Origin: Parcubacteria group bacterium ADurb.Bin192 | Lineage (GTDB): Bacteria; Patescibacteriota; Patescibacteriia; 2-12-FULL-60-25 | Length of the DNA stretch: 54,358 nucleotides | Reading direction: 5' to 3' | Assembly (NCBI GenBank): GCA_002070095.1 | Contig: MWCR01000010.1 | Span: 1 to 54,358, forward strand | Shown: piece by piece, positions 33,732 to 42,098 of the stretch | Position numbering within the stretch: position 1 is the first letter of the stretch | How the letters are laid out: the number at the start of each line of letters is the position of its first letter | Notes under the pieces: model-generated | Databases searched by the model: none | What the model was told of the DNA's origin: nothing | Seen by the model: only the letters and a program-made list of their open reading frames with translations | Position numbers and translations under genes: made by a program

Positions 33732-35186
33732 ATGAGCCTCACACGCGCCATTGCTTGGAACACGGGTTCGCAAGCTATCGGAAAAGTTTTTTCCACTTTA
33801 TTGGGCGTAGCCATTATCGCGCTCATGACCCGGCACCTGGGGCAAACCGGCTTTGGCTATTATTCCACGGCCATCACTTTCTTTCAAATCTTCGCCATTA
33901 TGCTCGACTTGGGCATTAATGTCATGATCGTTCAGATGCTGGGCGAACACAAAGGCGACGAGGCTTACGAGAAGCGGGCAGTCAGCGCCACCATGACCCT
34001 TAGAATCATCACCGCCTTGGTTGTTTTGGGCTTGGCTCCGTTTATAGCACTTCTCTTTCCTTATGCCTGGGAAGTAAAAATCGCGATTTTCGCTTTAACC
34101 ATTTCTTTTTTCTCGGCCTCCTTGAATCAAGTGGTTATCGGCGTTCAGCAAAGACACCTGAAGATGTACGCTGTGGCCATCAGCGAAGTTTTAGGACGCG
34201 CAGTTTTGTTGATCGGCTTGCTGATGGCCGTCTGGCTGGGCTGGGGTTTGCTGGCCATCTCCATCTTTGTTTCTTTGGGCAGTGCCATCAATTTATTGAT
34301 CAACTGGGGCGTAGCCCGGCGTTACGCGTCTTTTGCCTGGAACTGGGATCCTGATTTTTGGACACAGCTCTTAAAAAGATCTTGGCCCATCGGCGTATCC
34401 ATCATATTTAATCTGGCTTATTTTAAAGCTGACACTTTTATTTTGTCTTTGGTTCGTTCTCCCGAAGAAGTGGGCGTTTACAGCGCGGCTTACCGTGTCC
34501 TGGAAATTTTGGTCACCTTCCCGTTTATGCTGGCCGGCATCATGCTGCCCTTATTTTCCAATGCCTGGGCCAAAAAAGATCTGCCTCGTTTTAATCAATT
34601 GGTGCGCCAAGCCAACAACGTCATCATCTTATTGGCCGCGCCCTTGGCCTTGGGAACCCTGGTCATGGGCGTTCCCCTTATGACCTTCGTATCCGGACAA
34701 GAATTTGCCGAATCCGGAGAGATTTTAAAAATACTGGCTTTTGCCGTGTCCATTATTTATCTGGGCACCATCGCTTCTCACGTGGTAGTGGCCGTTAACG
34801 CGCAAATGAAGATGCTGCCCGTGTACATTGGCGCGGCCATTCTGGCTGTAGCCGGCTATATCATATTCATACCCGTCTACGGCATGTGGGCCGCGGCCTG
34901 GATGACTCTGATTTCCGAAGCTGTCGTGGCCGGAGCCGCCATCCGGATTACATATAAAGCCGCGCCTCAAAGTATTTCATGGAGCATTATTCTCAAAACC
35001 TTATTCGCTTCAGGCCTGATGGCTCTGGCCATCCTGCCCGTCAAAGATGCCTGGCTGCCCATCCCCATTTTGCTGGCCGTCATCATTTATACCGTTCTCA
35101 TCTTCTTGCTGGGCGCGGTTTCCAAAGCCACTCTGAAAGAAATATTTTCCTGGCGCAAAGATAGTCCTCCCATTAAAAGTTTATAA
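33732..35186 (+). CDS. polysaccharide/lipid flippase (MOP superfamily, Wzx-like)
   Basis: 484 residues with 12-14 hydrophobic segments. It belongs to the MOP exporter fold that flips undecaprenyl-linked sugars. The first helix block (IAWNTGSQAIGKVFSTLLGV) and the repeated GFGYYSTAITFFQIFAIMLD pattern are typical of Wzx/RfbX relatives. The ATG at 33732 was chosen because the upstream open frame (from 33615) encodes an AT-rich, non-conserved stretch. It is 10 bp from the end of the convergent DUF218 gene. With the O-antigen-ligase-like gene and ugd it points to export of a surface polysaccharide. Confidence 0.88.
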   Translation: MSLTRAIAWNTGSQAIGKVFSTLLGVAIIALMTRHLGQTGFGYYSTAITFFQIFAIMLDLGINVMIVQMLGEHKGDEAYEKRAVSATMTLRIITALVVLGLAPFIALLFPYAWEVKIAIFALTISFFSASLNQVVIGVQQRHLKMYAVAISEVLGRAVLLIGLLMAVWLGWGLLAISIFVSLGSAINLLINWGVARRYASFAWNWDPDFWTQLLKRSWPIGVSIIFNLAYFKADTFILSLVRSPEEVGVYSAAYRVLEILVTFPFMLAGIMLPLFSNAWAKKDLPRFNQLVRQANNVIILLAAPLALGTLVMGVPLMTFVSGQEFAESGEILKILAFAVSIIYLGTIASHVVVAVNAQMKMLPVYIGAAILAVAGYIIFIPVYGMWAAAWMTLISEAVVAGAAIRITYKAAPQSISWSIILKTLFASGLMALAILPVKDAWLPIPILLAVIIYTVLIFLLGAVSKATLKEIFSWRKDSPPIKSL

Positions 35187-35195
35187 CAGACGAAC

Positions 35196-35849
35196 TCAAT
35201 CCTGCGTTACTCTGCCATCACCGGATATGGGAATGAGCTCGCCCAAATGGTGTGGTTTTGATTTTAAAATCTCAACATCAAGGTAGGCTTTAACGCGCGC
35301 CAATGAATCGCGGATGGTGTTGGCATACCACCACGGATAATACAGCCGGGCCTGAATCCCTTGCGTTTCAATACCTAAACGCCTGGCTATATATAAAGCA
35401 CGCGGCAAGTGAAAGTTTTGAGTTACAATGATAGCGGACTTGACTTGAAAAATATCACGCGCCCGATATAAAGAATCATAAGTATCAAATCCGGCGTGAT
35501 CCATAAAAATATCTTGAGCCGGTACATCGTGGTCCAGTAAATAATCTTTCATGGCTTGGACTTCATTATAGTTCTTTTGACCATGGTCACCCGAAACCAA
35601 TATCTTGGGGGCAAGTCCCGCCCGGTACAGCTCAAGACCCGTGTCCAGCCTGTCCCGCAGTATCCAAGACAAGGCTCCGTCCGGACGAACGTAGGCTCCA
35701 AGAATAATAATGGCGTCGGCCGGTTTTGCTTGAGCCGGCTCAACCATTGATTTAAAAGATACCAGCCAGACCCAAAGATTGGCTGATAAGTAAAAATATA
35801 CAGCCAAACCCGCCATAACGGCGGTTAATTTTAATATTTGTTTCATCAT
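35196..35849 (-). CDS. DUF218/SanA-like envelope protein
   Basis: About 217 residues. A single N-terminal membrane anchor (about 5-30) precedes an extracytoplasmic DUF218 domain. Family motifs are ADAIIILGAYVRPDG at the first strand, RDRLDTGLELYRAGLAPKILVSG, and NFHLPRALYIARRLG near the end. SanA-type proteins affect envelope permeability in E. coli, but the biochemical role is unresolved. The start is one of two adjacent ATG codons (35849 or 35846), after a TATATA stretch. It is divergent from the O-antigen-ligase-like gene and convergent with the flippase. Confidence 0.85.
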   Translation of the reverse strand: MMKQILKLTAVMAGLAVYFYLSANLWVWLVSFKSMVEPAQAKPADAIIILGAYVRPDGALSWILRDRLDTGLELYRAGLAPKILVSGDHGQKNYNEVQAMKDYLLDHDVPAQDIFMDHAGFDTYDSLYRARDIFQVKSAIIVTQNFHLPRALYIARRLGIETQGIQARLYYPWWYANTIRDSLARVKAYLDVEILKSKPHHLGELIPISGDGRVTQD

Positions 35850-35964
35850 ACAACTATATACTCCGCCTTCTTTGTTGCAAAGATGCCATGTCATGACGCG
35901 CGGGTTCACGAAGACCCGCAATCTTATTGGCGGGCTTGATTTTATGGTTTATAGTATCTGCAAC

Positions 35965-37266
35965 ATGAAAAATCAACTCTTCAGTTGGATGATCGGCCTG
36001 CTGCCGCTCGCACTGCCTTTATATGTGGTTAGATTCGACATCGGACTCCTGCCCACCACGGCTCTGGAAATTTTCATCTTGTTACTGATTGCGGTTTGGC
36101 TGATGCAGGTTAAATTTACGGGCCTGAAAAATGCTTGGACGACTTTAGGCGTTTGGCGCTATCCGCTGACGGCTTGGCTGGCCGCCACCCTGCTGTCCGT
36201 CTTAATTGCTCCGGATTCTTGGTCTGCTTTGGGCCATTGGCGCGCCTTTATGCTGGAACCGGCTCTGATTTTTGCACTGCTGTTAGAACGATATAACAAC
36301 AGCGAACACCTCAAAGCAACTCTGACTAAAAATCTATTGTCCGGTTTGACCGCGGTTACCATCCTGATGGGCGCTTATGCCATCTACCAATTTTTCACCG
36401 GCTTTGGCATTCCATCACCCTGGGACGTTTCCCCGGGACGGCGAGCCACGGGCGTTTTTGGCTTTCCCAACGGCTTGTCGCTGTTTATGGCGCCTTTTGG
36501 CGTGACCTGTTTTATTTTCTGGCTGAAAAAAGTCTTTGACGGCGAAGGCGGCCGGCTGCGTTTGGCCCTGCCCATAGCTTGGGCCTTGGCCGGAGCCGCG
36601 GAAATCCTGGCCAAATCCATGGGCGGGCTTTTAGCCTTTGGCATAGGCACGGTTTTAGTTCTATTGGCCTATAAAAAAACCCGGCTGATCGGACTTGGCT
36701 TGTCGCTGATCGGATTAATCGGCGCGGGTTTGATAGCTTTTAACATCTATCAAACCGAATTACATCCGCAGACCCTGGAACACACCGTGGCTTCCACCAA
36801 AAAATGGTCCAGCATGGTGCGTACCATCATCTGGAAGGAGTCACTCGACTTAGCGCTGTCCAACCCCATCTTAGGATCCGGCCTGCGCAGTTACAAAACC
36901 GCTGTCGTCCCTTACCATACAGCGACCTGGATGGAAGTTTACCCGCATCCGCACAACATCTTTCTTATGCTCTGGATTGAAACCGGACTCGCCGGGCTTC
37001 TGGCATTCATTTGGATTATCATCACATGGACAACGATCGTCACACGGGGTGTCGTTACGCGAACGACCACCCCACGTCGCACGTCCCAATCGTCCTACGT
37101 CAATCAGAGCGACGCGGGACGTGCGACGCGGGACGTGCGACGTTTAGTCTGGCTTATTCCTTTGATAGTAATCCTGGTTCACGGGATGGTGGACATGCCT
37201 TACTTTAAAAATGATTTAGCCATGCAGTTTTGGATACTGGCGGCCCTTGCGGCCATAACTGATTAA
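35965..37266 (+). CDS. O-antigen ligase/polymerase-like membrane protein
   Basis: 433 residues with about 11 transmembrane helices and the Wzy_C-type periplasmic loop (WSSMVRTIIWKESLDLALSN ... ILGSGLRSY ... YPHPHNIFLMLWIETGLAG). That loop holds the conserved Arg and His residues of O-antigen ligases. It would join or polymerise lipid-linked glycans outside the membrane, after the flippase at 33.7 kb. Between about residues 357 and 392 the frame runs through a copy of an intergenic dispersed repeat (37035-37142), producing an Arg/Thr-rich insert before the last helices. The start is placed shortly after a TATAGT box; the frame is open upstream to 35872. Confidence 0.85.
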   Translation: MKNQLFSWMIGLLPLALPLYVVRFDIGLLPTTALEIFILLLIAVWLMQVKFTGLKNAWTTLGVWRYPLTAWLAATLLSVLIAPDSWSALGHWRAFMLEPALIFALLLERYNNSEHLKATLTKNLLSGLTAVTILMGAYAIYQFFTGFGIPSPWDVSPGRRATGVFGFPNGLSLFMAPFGVTCFIFWLKKVFDGEGGRLRLALPIAWALAGAAEILAKSMGGLLAFGIGTVLVLLAYKKTRLIGLGLSLIGLIGAGLIAFNIYQTELHPQTLEHTVASTKKWSSMVRTIIWKESLDLALSNPILGSGLRSYKTAVVPYHTATWMEVYPHPHNIFLMLWIETGLAGLLAFIWIIITWTTIVTRGVVTRTTTPRRTSQSSYVNQSDAGRATRDVRRLVWLIPLIVILVHGMVDMPYFKNDLAMQFWILAALAAITD

Positions 37267-37359
37267 TTAATAAATAATAAAATTTTTAAATATAAAATAT
37301 TGTGAACTTCGTTAATTTATCTTTTGTATTTGAATATTTAATATTTAATTCGTAATTCC

Positions 37360-37785
37360 ATGCCAAAATACTTGATCATCTCGTTGACCATGTTGACCAT
37401 GCTGGGCGCGGGTTGTTTTTCGAATAATCTGGATTTAAGAGCTGATGCCCAACCACTACCCCAAGTTCCGACCACCACGGCTGATTATGGGCAGGGTCCC
37501 ATCTACATTTATACCAGCGAACAATGCGCTTATTGTTCAACGGTTGAAAACGCGGTCGTTAAAGGACAGGTGAACCGCCAACTGCCGATAGTCTTCCGCG
37601 AGATTTCGCGTGACCAACAAAACGCTTTGGAAATGCTGGCTGTGACTCAAAAATGCGGTTTGAATATTGCCAAAGTGGGCGTGCCTTTTTTGTATGACGG
37701 TCGAAATTGCTTGGAGGGCACGGACAGAATCATGCGCTACATCGATGAACGCATGAGGGCTTTTAATAACGAACCCAACAGATAA
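37360..37785 (+). CDS. thioredoxin-like lipoprotein (CAYC motif)
   Basis: 141 residues. A lipoprotein signal ends LGAGC (Cys19). A linker of about 25 residues follows, then a short thioredoxin/glutaredoxin-like domain starting GPIYIYTSEQCAYCS with the redox pair C56/C59, and a later VGVPFLYDG cis-Pro loop. It is likely a membrane-anchored extracytoplasmic disulfide oxidoreductase. Two extra Cys residues (QKCGL, RNCLE) are present. It may accept electrons indirectly from cytoplasmic TrxB, but no transmembrane carrier is seen here. Confidence 0.82.
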   Translation: MPKYLIISLTMLTMLGAGCFSNNLDLRADAQPLPQVPTTTADYGQGPIYIYTSEQCAYCSTVENAVVKGQVNRQLPIVFREISRDQQNALEMLAVTQKCGLNIAKVGVPFLYDGRNCLEGTDRIMRYIDERMRAFNNEPNR

Positions 37786-37834
37786 ACAAATCCATTATGG
37801 TAAAGCCGCCCCAAACGACCGTGGCCAGGTAAGC

Positions 37835-37939
37835 CTAACTCACCCTGCCCTCTCTTACCCAAGAGAGGGTTCTGAGGTTTAATATGAGGATGATGCGGTT
37901 CTTTCTCTTGGGTAAGAGAAAGTTAGAATGAGTTAGGCT
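37835..37939. repeat. 105-bp palindromic repeat, left copy flanking DUF559 gene
   Basis: Begins CTAACTCACCCTGCCCTCTC and ends GTTAGAATGAGTTAGGCT; the two ends are complementary and the inner arms (CTCTTACCCAAGAG, CTCTTGGGTAAGAG) form hairpins. It is identical to the right copy at 38355-38459 except for one base (ACCC versus AGCC). The last 17 bp lie inside the DUF559 coding region and encode its C-terminal PNSF and stop. Confidence 0.9.
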
Positions 37940-38294
37940 CAACAGCTTCCAAAATCCTCTCGATAACACCTTCCATATTTGTTAAAACTTCATTGTTCCA
38001 AAAACGCATGACTTTTATATCTTTGGTATTCAAATAAACGGTTCTTTCTTGATCATAGGCCATACCCTGTTCTGACGCATGCTGACTACCGTCAAGTTCA
38101 ATAGCGATTTTTTTCTCAGGACAATAAAAGTCTAAAATATATGGCCCCACGCTGAATTGTCTAAAAAATTTTAGCTTATCAAGCTGTCTTCCTCTTATTC
38201 TTTGCCACAATAAACGCTCAGCATCAGTAGAAGCAGCTCGCAATTTTCTCCGACGATCTTTTAAGAAGCGTTCATTGTTAGTTGTCAACCTCAT
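37923..38294 (-). CDS. DUF559 endonuclease-like protein
   Basis: 123 residues, one DUF559 domain, related in fold to very-short-patch-repair and PD-(D/E)XK nucleases. Motifs: LLWQRIRGRQLDKLKFFRQ near the start, LDFYCPEKKIAIELDGSQH with the acidic catalytic cluster, and RTVYLNTKDIKVMRFWNNEV near the end. Function in bacteria is unproven; a DNA nickase or endonuclease is the usual guess. It is bracketed by two 105-bp direct repeats, one of which supplies its last codons, which suggests the gene and repeats move or duplicated as one unit. Confidence 0.88.
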   Translation of the reverse strand: MRLTTNNERFLKDRRRKLRAASTDAERLLWQRIRGRQLDKLKFFRQFSVGPYILDFYCPEKKIAIELDGSQHASEQGMAYDQERTVYLNTKDIKVMRFWNNEVLTNMEGVIERILEAVEPNSF

Positions 38295-38354
38295 ACTCTT
38301 ATCAGAGTATCATAATTAAAATTTATGAGAGCAGCTCACGCTGGCCACGTGGGT

Positions 38355-38459
38355 CTAACTCACCCTGCCCTCTCTTAGCCAAGAGAGGGTTCTGAGGTTT
38401 AATATGAGGATGATGCGGTTCTTTCTCTTGGGTAAGAGAAAGTTAGAATGAGTTAGGCT
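38355..38459. repeat. 105-bp palindromic repeat, right copy flanking DUF559 gene
   Basis: Near-identical direct copy of 37835-37939, 60 bp upstream of the DUF559 start. A truncated third copy of the left arm (CCCTGCCCTCTCTTAGCCAA) follows at about 38483-38513. Weaker relatives are at about 11310, 15731 and 23390. Confidence 0.9.
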
Positions 38460-38522
38460 TGACTTGCCACTGGGCTTTATACCCTGCCCTCTCTTAGCCA
38501 AGAGAGGATTCTGGCAATTCAG

Positions 38523-39770
38523 TTATAAACTAAATTTTTCAAAATGAATTTGCCGTTTGGGTACACCGGCTTGTTTTAGAGCGTGCAAAATATTTTTCAT
38601 CATGATGCTCGGCCCGCAAACATAAATATCTCTTTGTCGTAAATCCGGAGCTAGGCGCTCGATTTTTTCCAGATCTATAACTCCCCGCTCTCCAAGCCAA
38701 GCTTCATCATGGCTTAACACGTCATGCCGGCTGTTTGGACTTTGCTTAAAAATTTCGTTTAATTCATGGGTCAAGATCAAATCCTGTTGTGTTCTGGCGC
38801 CTCGTAAAAAAATAACATCTTGATTCTCTTTAGCTAATTCTTGAGCCATAGACATTAAGGGGGTCAGGCCTATGCCGCCGGCGATCAACAAATATTTGCT
38901 AGTGATTGCTTGATCAGGTGTAAACACGCCGTGCGGACCATCAACCACCACCCGGGTGCCGGGCCTAAGTTCGCGCATACGAGACGTGTAATCACCCAAA
39001 TTTTTGACCGTGATGCGCAAATATTGTCCGTTGGGCGCGCAGGACAAAGAAAACGGATGCGCCTGCCACCATCTGTGTTTATCCAAAAAACGCATAATAA
39101 AAAACTGCCCGGGTTTGACTTTAAAGCCGTTCAAACCCCGGCCTGCAATATAAATGGAAACACAGTCCTGATTTTCAACCACCACTTTTTGCACCCTGAA
39201 GGCATGTTTGATGGATTGATAAGCCGGCCGCCAAAAGCGGTAGATGACTAAATTGGCAAAAGTAAAAATATACAAACCCATCCAATAATACCTGGGCCAG
39301 CCGGCCTGCAAATCAGAACCCACGCTAAACTGATGGCCCATGGCTAAAAGCACGGCCGCGTACATGAAAACATGGGTGAAATACCAGGTTTCGTATTTTA
39401 GTTTTTTGTAAACAATCAAGACCGACAAACCGATAAGCAATAAAAACAATAAAAAAGAGACTGCGGCCGCGGGCACGCCTTCGTAGTAATTCACATAACC
39501 CATAAATTGGGCCCAAGGCCGCGTTTTGCCGATCATGGACGCGCCGACCACCAATAAAACCGGATGCACAATAATGAACACGGGAATTAAAAAACCGAAA
39601 ATATGGTGCCAGCGCGACAACTTGTCCAAACCAAAAAACCCTTCCAGCCACTTGGCCCGGCTGACCAGCAATATTTGCAATAAAACCAAAAAAGCGGCCA
39701 ACAAGCCGGCCAGATTAGCGATAGACTTAAAGACCAAGCCAAAACTATAGCTTTCCATATACCAATCCAT
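38523..39770 (-). CDS. ferric-reductase-type transmembrane flavoprotein
   Basis: 415 residues. The N-terminal half has about six helices with paired His that could bind heme (RWHHIFGFLIPVFIIVHP and THVFMYAAVLLAMGHQF). The C-terminal half is a ferredoxin-NADP reductase module: FAD motif HPFSLS near KPGQFFIMRF, the DGPHGVF loop, the NAD(P) motif IAGGIGLTPLMSM and a terminal CGPSIMMKN. It would move electrons from NAD(P)H across the membrane, as in ferric reductases or NOX-like proteins; the acceptor is unknown. The ATG at 39770 was preferred over the TTG two codons upstream. Confidence 0.88.
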   Translation of the reverse strand: MDWYMESYSFGLVFKSIANLAGLLAAFLVLLQILLVSRAKWLEGFFGLDKLSRWHHIFGFLIPVFIIVHPVLLVVGASMIGKTRPWAQFMGYVNYYEGVPAAAVSFLLFLLLIGLSVLIVYKKLKYETWYFTHVFMYAAVLLAMGHQFSVGSDLQAGWPRYYWMGLYIFTFANLVIYRFWRPAYQSIKHAFRVQKVVVENQDCVSIYIAGRGLNGFKVKPGQFFIMRFLDKHRWWQAHPFSLSCAPNGQYLRITVKNLGDYTSRMRELRPGTRVVVDGPHGVFTPDQAITSKYLLIAGGIGLTPLMSMAQELAKENQDVIFLRGARTQQDLILTHELNEIFKQSPNSRHDVLSHDEAWLGERGVIDLEKIERLAPDLRQRDIYVCGPSIMMKNILHALKQAGVPKRQIHFEKFSL

Positions 39771-39897
39771 AATCAACCGGCCTGAATACGGAAACTAGAT
39801 GGCTAAGATGATAAACAAATTGACGATCAATAGACTTTGCAGTAGACGTTTTTTCCAAATCATAAAATAATCGTACCTTGTGCTTCGGATAACGTCC

Positions 39898-40190
39898 ATT
39901 TTCATGTAGCATGTAACATGTAACATATAGCATGTAACAACGTACCAAGTACCTAGCGCTCTTAACGTCCTAATTCACAAAACATAAAACACACAGCATA
40001 TAACAACGTCCCACGGGGTGTCGTTCGCGAACGACTACCCCAAGTCAAAACCAACATTGTCATTGCGAGCGAGTCCGACGAGCGCGGCAATCTCGCTTAT
40101 AAGCCTGTCGTCTAAGCAGATTGCCACGGTACGGCGTTCGCGAAAGCCGTGCCACGTCACTCGTCGGACTCATTCCTCGCAATGACAAGA
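39898..40190. repeat. repeat block
   Basis: No gene. ATGTAGCATGTAACATGTAA repeats (39903-39940, 39978-40000), the GTCGTTCGCGAACGAC palindrome (about 40018-40035) and a GTCATTGCGAG palindromic element (40059-40186) with an inner GGCGTTCGCGAAAGCC hairpin. Confidence 0.7.
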
Positions 40191-40325
40191 CTGTTATTCT
40201 GTCATTGCGACTGGAACGAAGGTGGAATGGAGAAATCGCTTTAACTTATTAAACCCAAGGGATCTCTCCACAGAGCCTGGACTGAGCTTGTCGAAGTGGT
40301 CGAGATGACAAAAAAATATAAAACC

Positions 40326-40491
40326 CCGCAACAACACAACAACACGCGTCTTAATGACTATCAGAGGCCTGACCGAGTCACGTCGTTCGCAAACAACGTG
40401 ACGGAGACACGTCGCTCGCGAGCGACGTGTCGGAGAGAGTTGGTCAGGCTCTCCGAATGGCCAGAAAAATACGGTTGTTGAGTTGTTGCGG
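40326..40491. ncRNA. three-way-junction-like structured element
   Basis: Nested complementary arms: an outer 18-nt pair (40326-40343 with 40474-40491, one mismatch), an inner GCCTGACC/GGTCAGGC pair (40367-40374 with 40442-40449), and two hairpins inside it. One hairpin is GTCACGT/ACGTGAC (40377-40402), the other a perfect 24-nt palindrome at 40407-40430. It lies about 100 bp after the stop of the DUF3228 gene on its minus strand. It could be a 3' UTR structure, an independent RNA or a DNA cruciform; the strand is unknown. Confidence 0.5.
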
Positions 40492-40588
40492 AATGGGGAG
40501 CCTGAATCCAAGAGCTGGACAGGCTCCCCGAGATGGGACACGGGTTATTTATAAAGCGCTCCCGTGCGAACAGCGCTGAAAGAACGGC

Positions 40589-41170
40589 CTAGCGGATCAC
40601 GGCGTGGTCGCGCCAGAATTCGACACTCCGCATGTACGCGTCGCGGTCGAGCGTGACGCCGGACCCGCCTTCCTCGACGCCGAGAGCGTTCCTCACCATG
40701 GTCGCCGGGGGCATGGGCGACTCCTCGGGCCGGAGCTCAGCGTTGATCGCCACGATACCCCAGTCCGCATCCGGGACGTCTCGGTCGGCCTCGGGCTTGC
40801 CCTCGGCCTCCTTCTCCAACTGCTCCTTCGAGTAGAGGATCAAGTCGAGGTACTCGGCCCTCGGAGCCTCGAGACCTTCGAACCAACGCTGGAGGACGGG
40901 CAGCTCCTCCGGGCGACGCGCCTCGTACCCGGAACGCAACAAGTGCTGATTCTCGGGCGTAATGCACGCGACCCCGGCCTTGGTCGGCGAGGCGTTACGA
41001 AGGAACAGATGCTTGCAGAACGGCGCGTAGCCGTCGACGAGCACCGCGCCCTCCGCGATGACCTTGTCCGCGAGGTCGACCAGCTCGGCCTCCGTCAACC
41101 CGAGCACCTTCGTGCCCTTGAACGACGACGTGAAGTGACGGCCCGCGAACTTCGTGATGGCAACGCTCAT
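40589..41170 (-). CDS. DUF3228-family protein
   Basis: 193 residues, the family's usual size. I recognise the DUF3228 pattern from ADKVIAEGAVLVDGYAPFCKH followed by LFLRNASPTKAG and the later VLQRWFEGLEAPRAEYLDLI and DADWGIVAINAEL stretches. Function is unknown; the protein is soluble. It is GC-rich with third-position bias unlike the flanking ferric-reductase gene. It is the most downstream gene of the minus-strand cluster that includes the vWA and MoxR genes. I see no perfect Shine-Dalgarno site directly before the ATG; GGCGAGGTCAGAAA is the nearest purine-rich stretch. A structured gene-free block lies upstream. Confidence 0.78.
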   Translation of the reverse strand: MSVAITKFAGRHFTSSFKGTKVLGLTEAELVDLADKVIAEGAVLVDGYAPFCKHLFLRNASPTKAGVACITPENQHLLRSGYEARRPEELPVLQRWFEGLEAPRAEYLDLILYSKEQLEKEAEGKPEADRDVPDADWGIVAINAELRPEESPMPPATMVRNALGVEEGGSGVTLDRDAYMRSVEFWRDHAVIR

Positions 41171-41249
41171 TTTCTGACCTCGCCGTTTCTTAAACTGACG
41201 CGAGGCTCCTTGTTTTAGGACTTCTCCTCATGCACCGCGCGGATTCCTC

Positions 41250-41510
41250 CGTTTGTATGCACTCGGTTCTTGATCCCGCAGCAAACACAAAACTTCTTCT
41301 TCCTGCATACTTCATGTTGTACGCGAGACGATTAGAACGTGCTACGAGCGTCGTTCTGCGCTTTGTGATTAGTGTGGGGCGGGGTCGTTTGAGTTGCATG
41401 CACGACCCCTTTGAGTGCCCGGTATCACGGCTTAGATTAACCACAAAGCCGCATTGTGGATCTCATCATTTTGGAAAGCGCTGAGTCGCTTTCTCTTGAT
41501 TTTTTTACCA
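41250..41510. ncRNA. structured intergenic block upstream of DUF3228 gene
   Basis: Contains a divergent copy of the recurring hairpin: GGGGTCG...CGACCCC followed by TTTGAGTGC (41391-41418). A GGATT...CCGTTTG...GCACTCGG stretch at about 41240-41275 resembles the AGCACTTCGCT element near the other genes. At about 41475-41510 GAAAGCG/CGCTTTC followed by TCTTGATTTTTTT is a plausible plus-strand terminator. The region 41511-41889 has more stems (CGCTTTAGCC with GGCTAAAGCG, about 41604-41649) and no supported gene. Confidence 0.45.
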
Positions 41511-41889
41511 GCCTGCGCTGGTGCCTCAAGTCCCGAAGTTTCGCGTGAGATGCGCGAAATTCAACAAGTCCATGCTCCGGGTTACGGGACTAGGTTGCCA
41601 ATACGCTTTAGCCAACCTTGTTTGCGCGTGCCGCTAATCGGCTAAAGCGCATTTAATTTAAGATCTGAATAGCCCGCGCTCATCAGATCCGAGACCGATG
41701 CCGGCTGTTTACCGGCTTATACTACTATCTGTGCAGGGGGGATCGGTCACTCCCTTACTGCCCAGGTTCCCGCTTTGGCGCGGTGGCCGGTGCCGGTCCA
41801 GACATGATGGCTAATCCGCTGAAACGGAAATTTTTACAACCCGCGGCCTCTAGCGCCCGCAGACAGCTGTCCACCATCCGGCAACAAGT

Positions 41890-42087
41890 TCAGCCTCCCG
41901 CAGAAGTACGAGGTGAACCACCCCCGGGCAGACAACAGCCTGCCAGCGCCGGTGCGTCGCTTTCACCGGTAAGCCTTTGGAGCGCGCGACTTTCGCTCCC
42001 CCAAGCGCCCGCCCATGCGAACCCTGGGATGCCGCCGTACTTTTTACCGCGCCCAACGGAGGCGCTATTTTCACTCGGTGGAATCAT
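41890..42087 (-). CDS. possible small GC-rich ORF, 65 aa
   Basis: Only modest support. An ideal Shine-Dalgarno context (GGAGGTGAATG then ATG) starts a 65-codon frame rich in Gly, Ala and Ser with Trp and a Cys pair (CC). It has no recognisable domain, and a second overlapping frame is equally open, so coding is uncertain. It lies in the gene-free, structured part of the 40-47 kb cluster between the DUF3228 gene and the 155-aa gene. The ribosome-binding site alone makes it worth listing. Confidence 0.35.
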   Translation of the reverse strand: MIPPSENSASVGRGKKYGGIPGFAWAGAWGSESRALQRLTGESDAPALAGCCLPGGGSPRTSAGG

Positions 42088-42098
42088 CATTCACCTCC

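Noticed and set aside
40604-41218. 204-codon plus-strand open frame opposite DUF3228
   Set aside because: Composition shadow of a GC-rich gene; no start signal or recognisable sequence.
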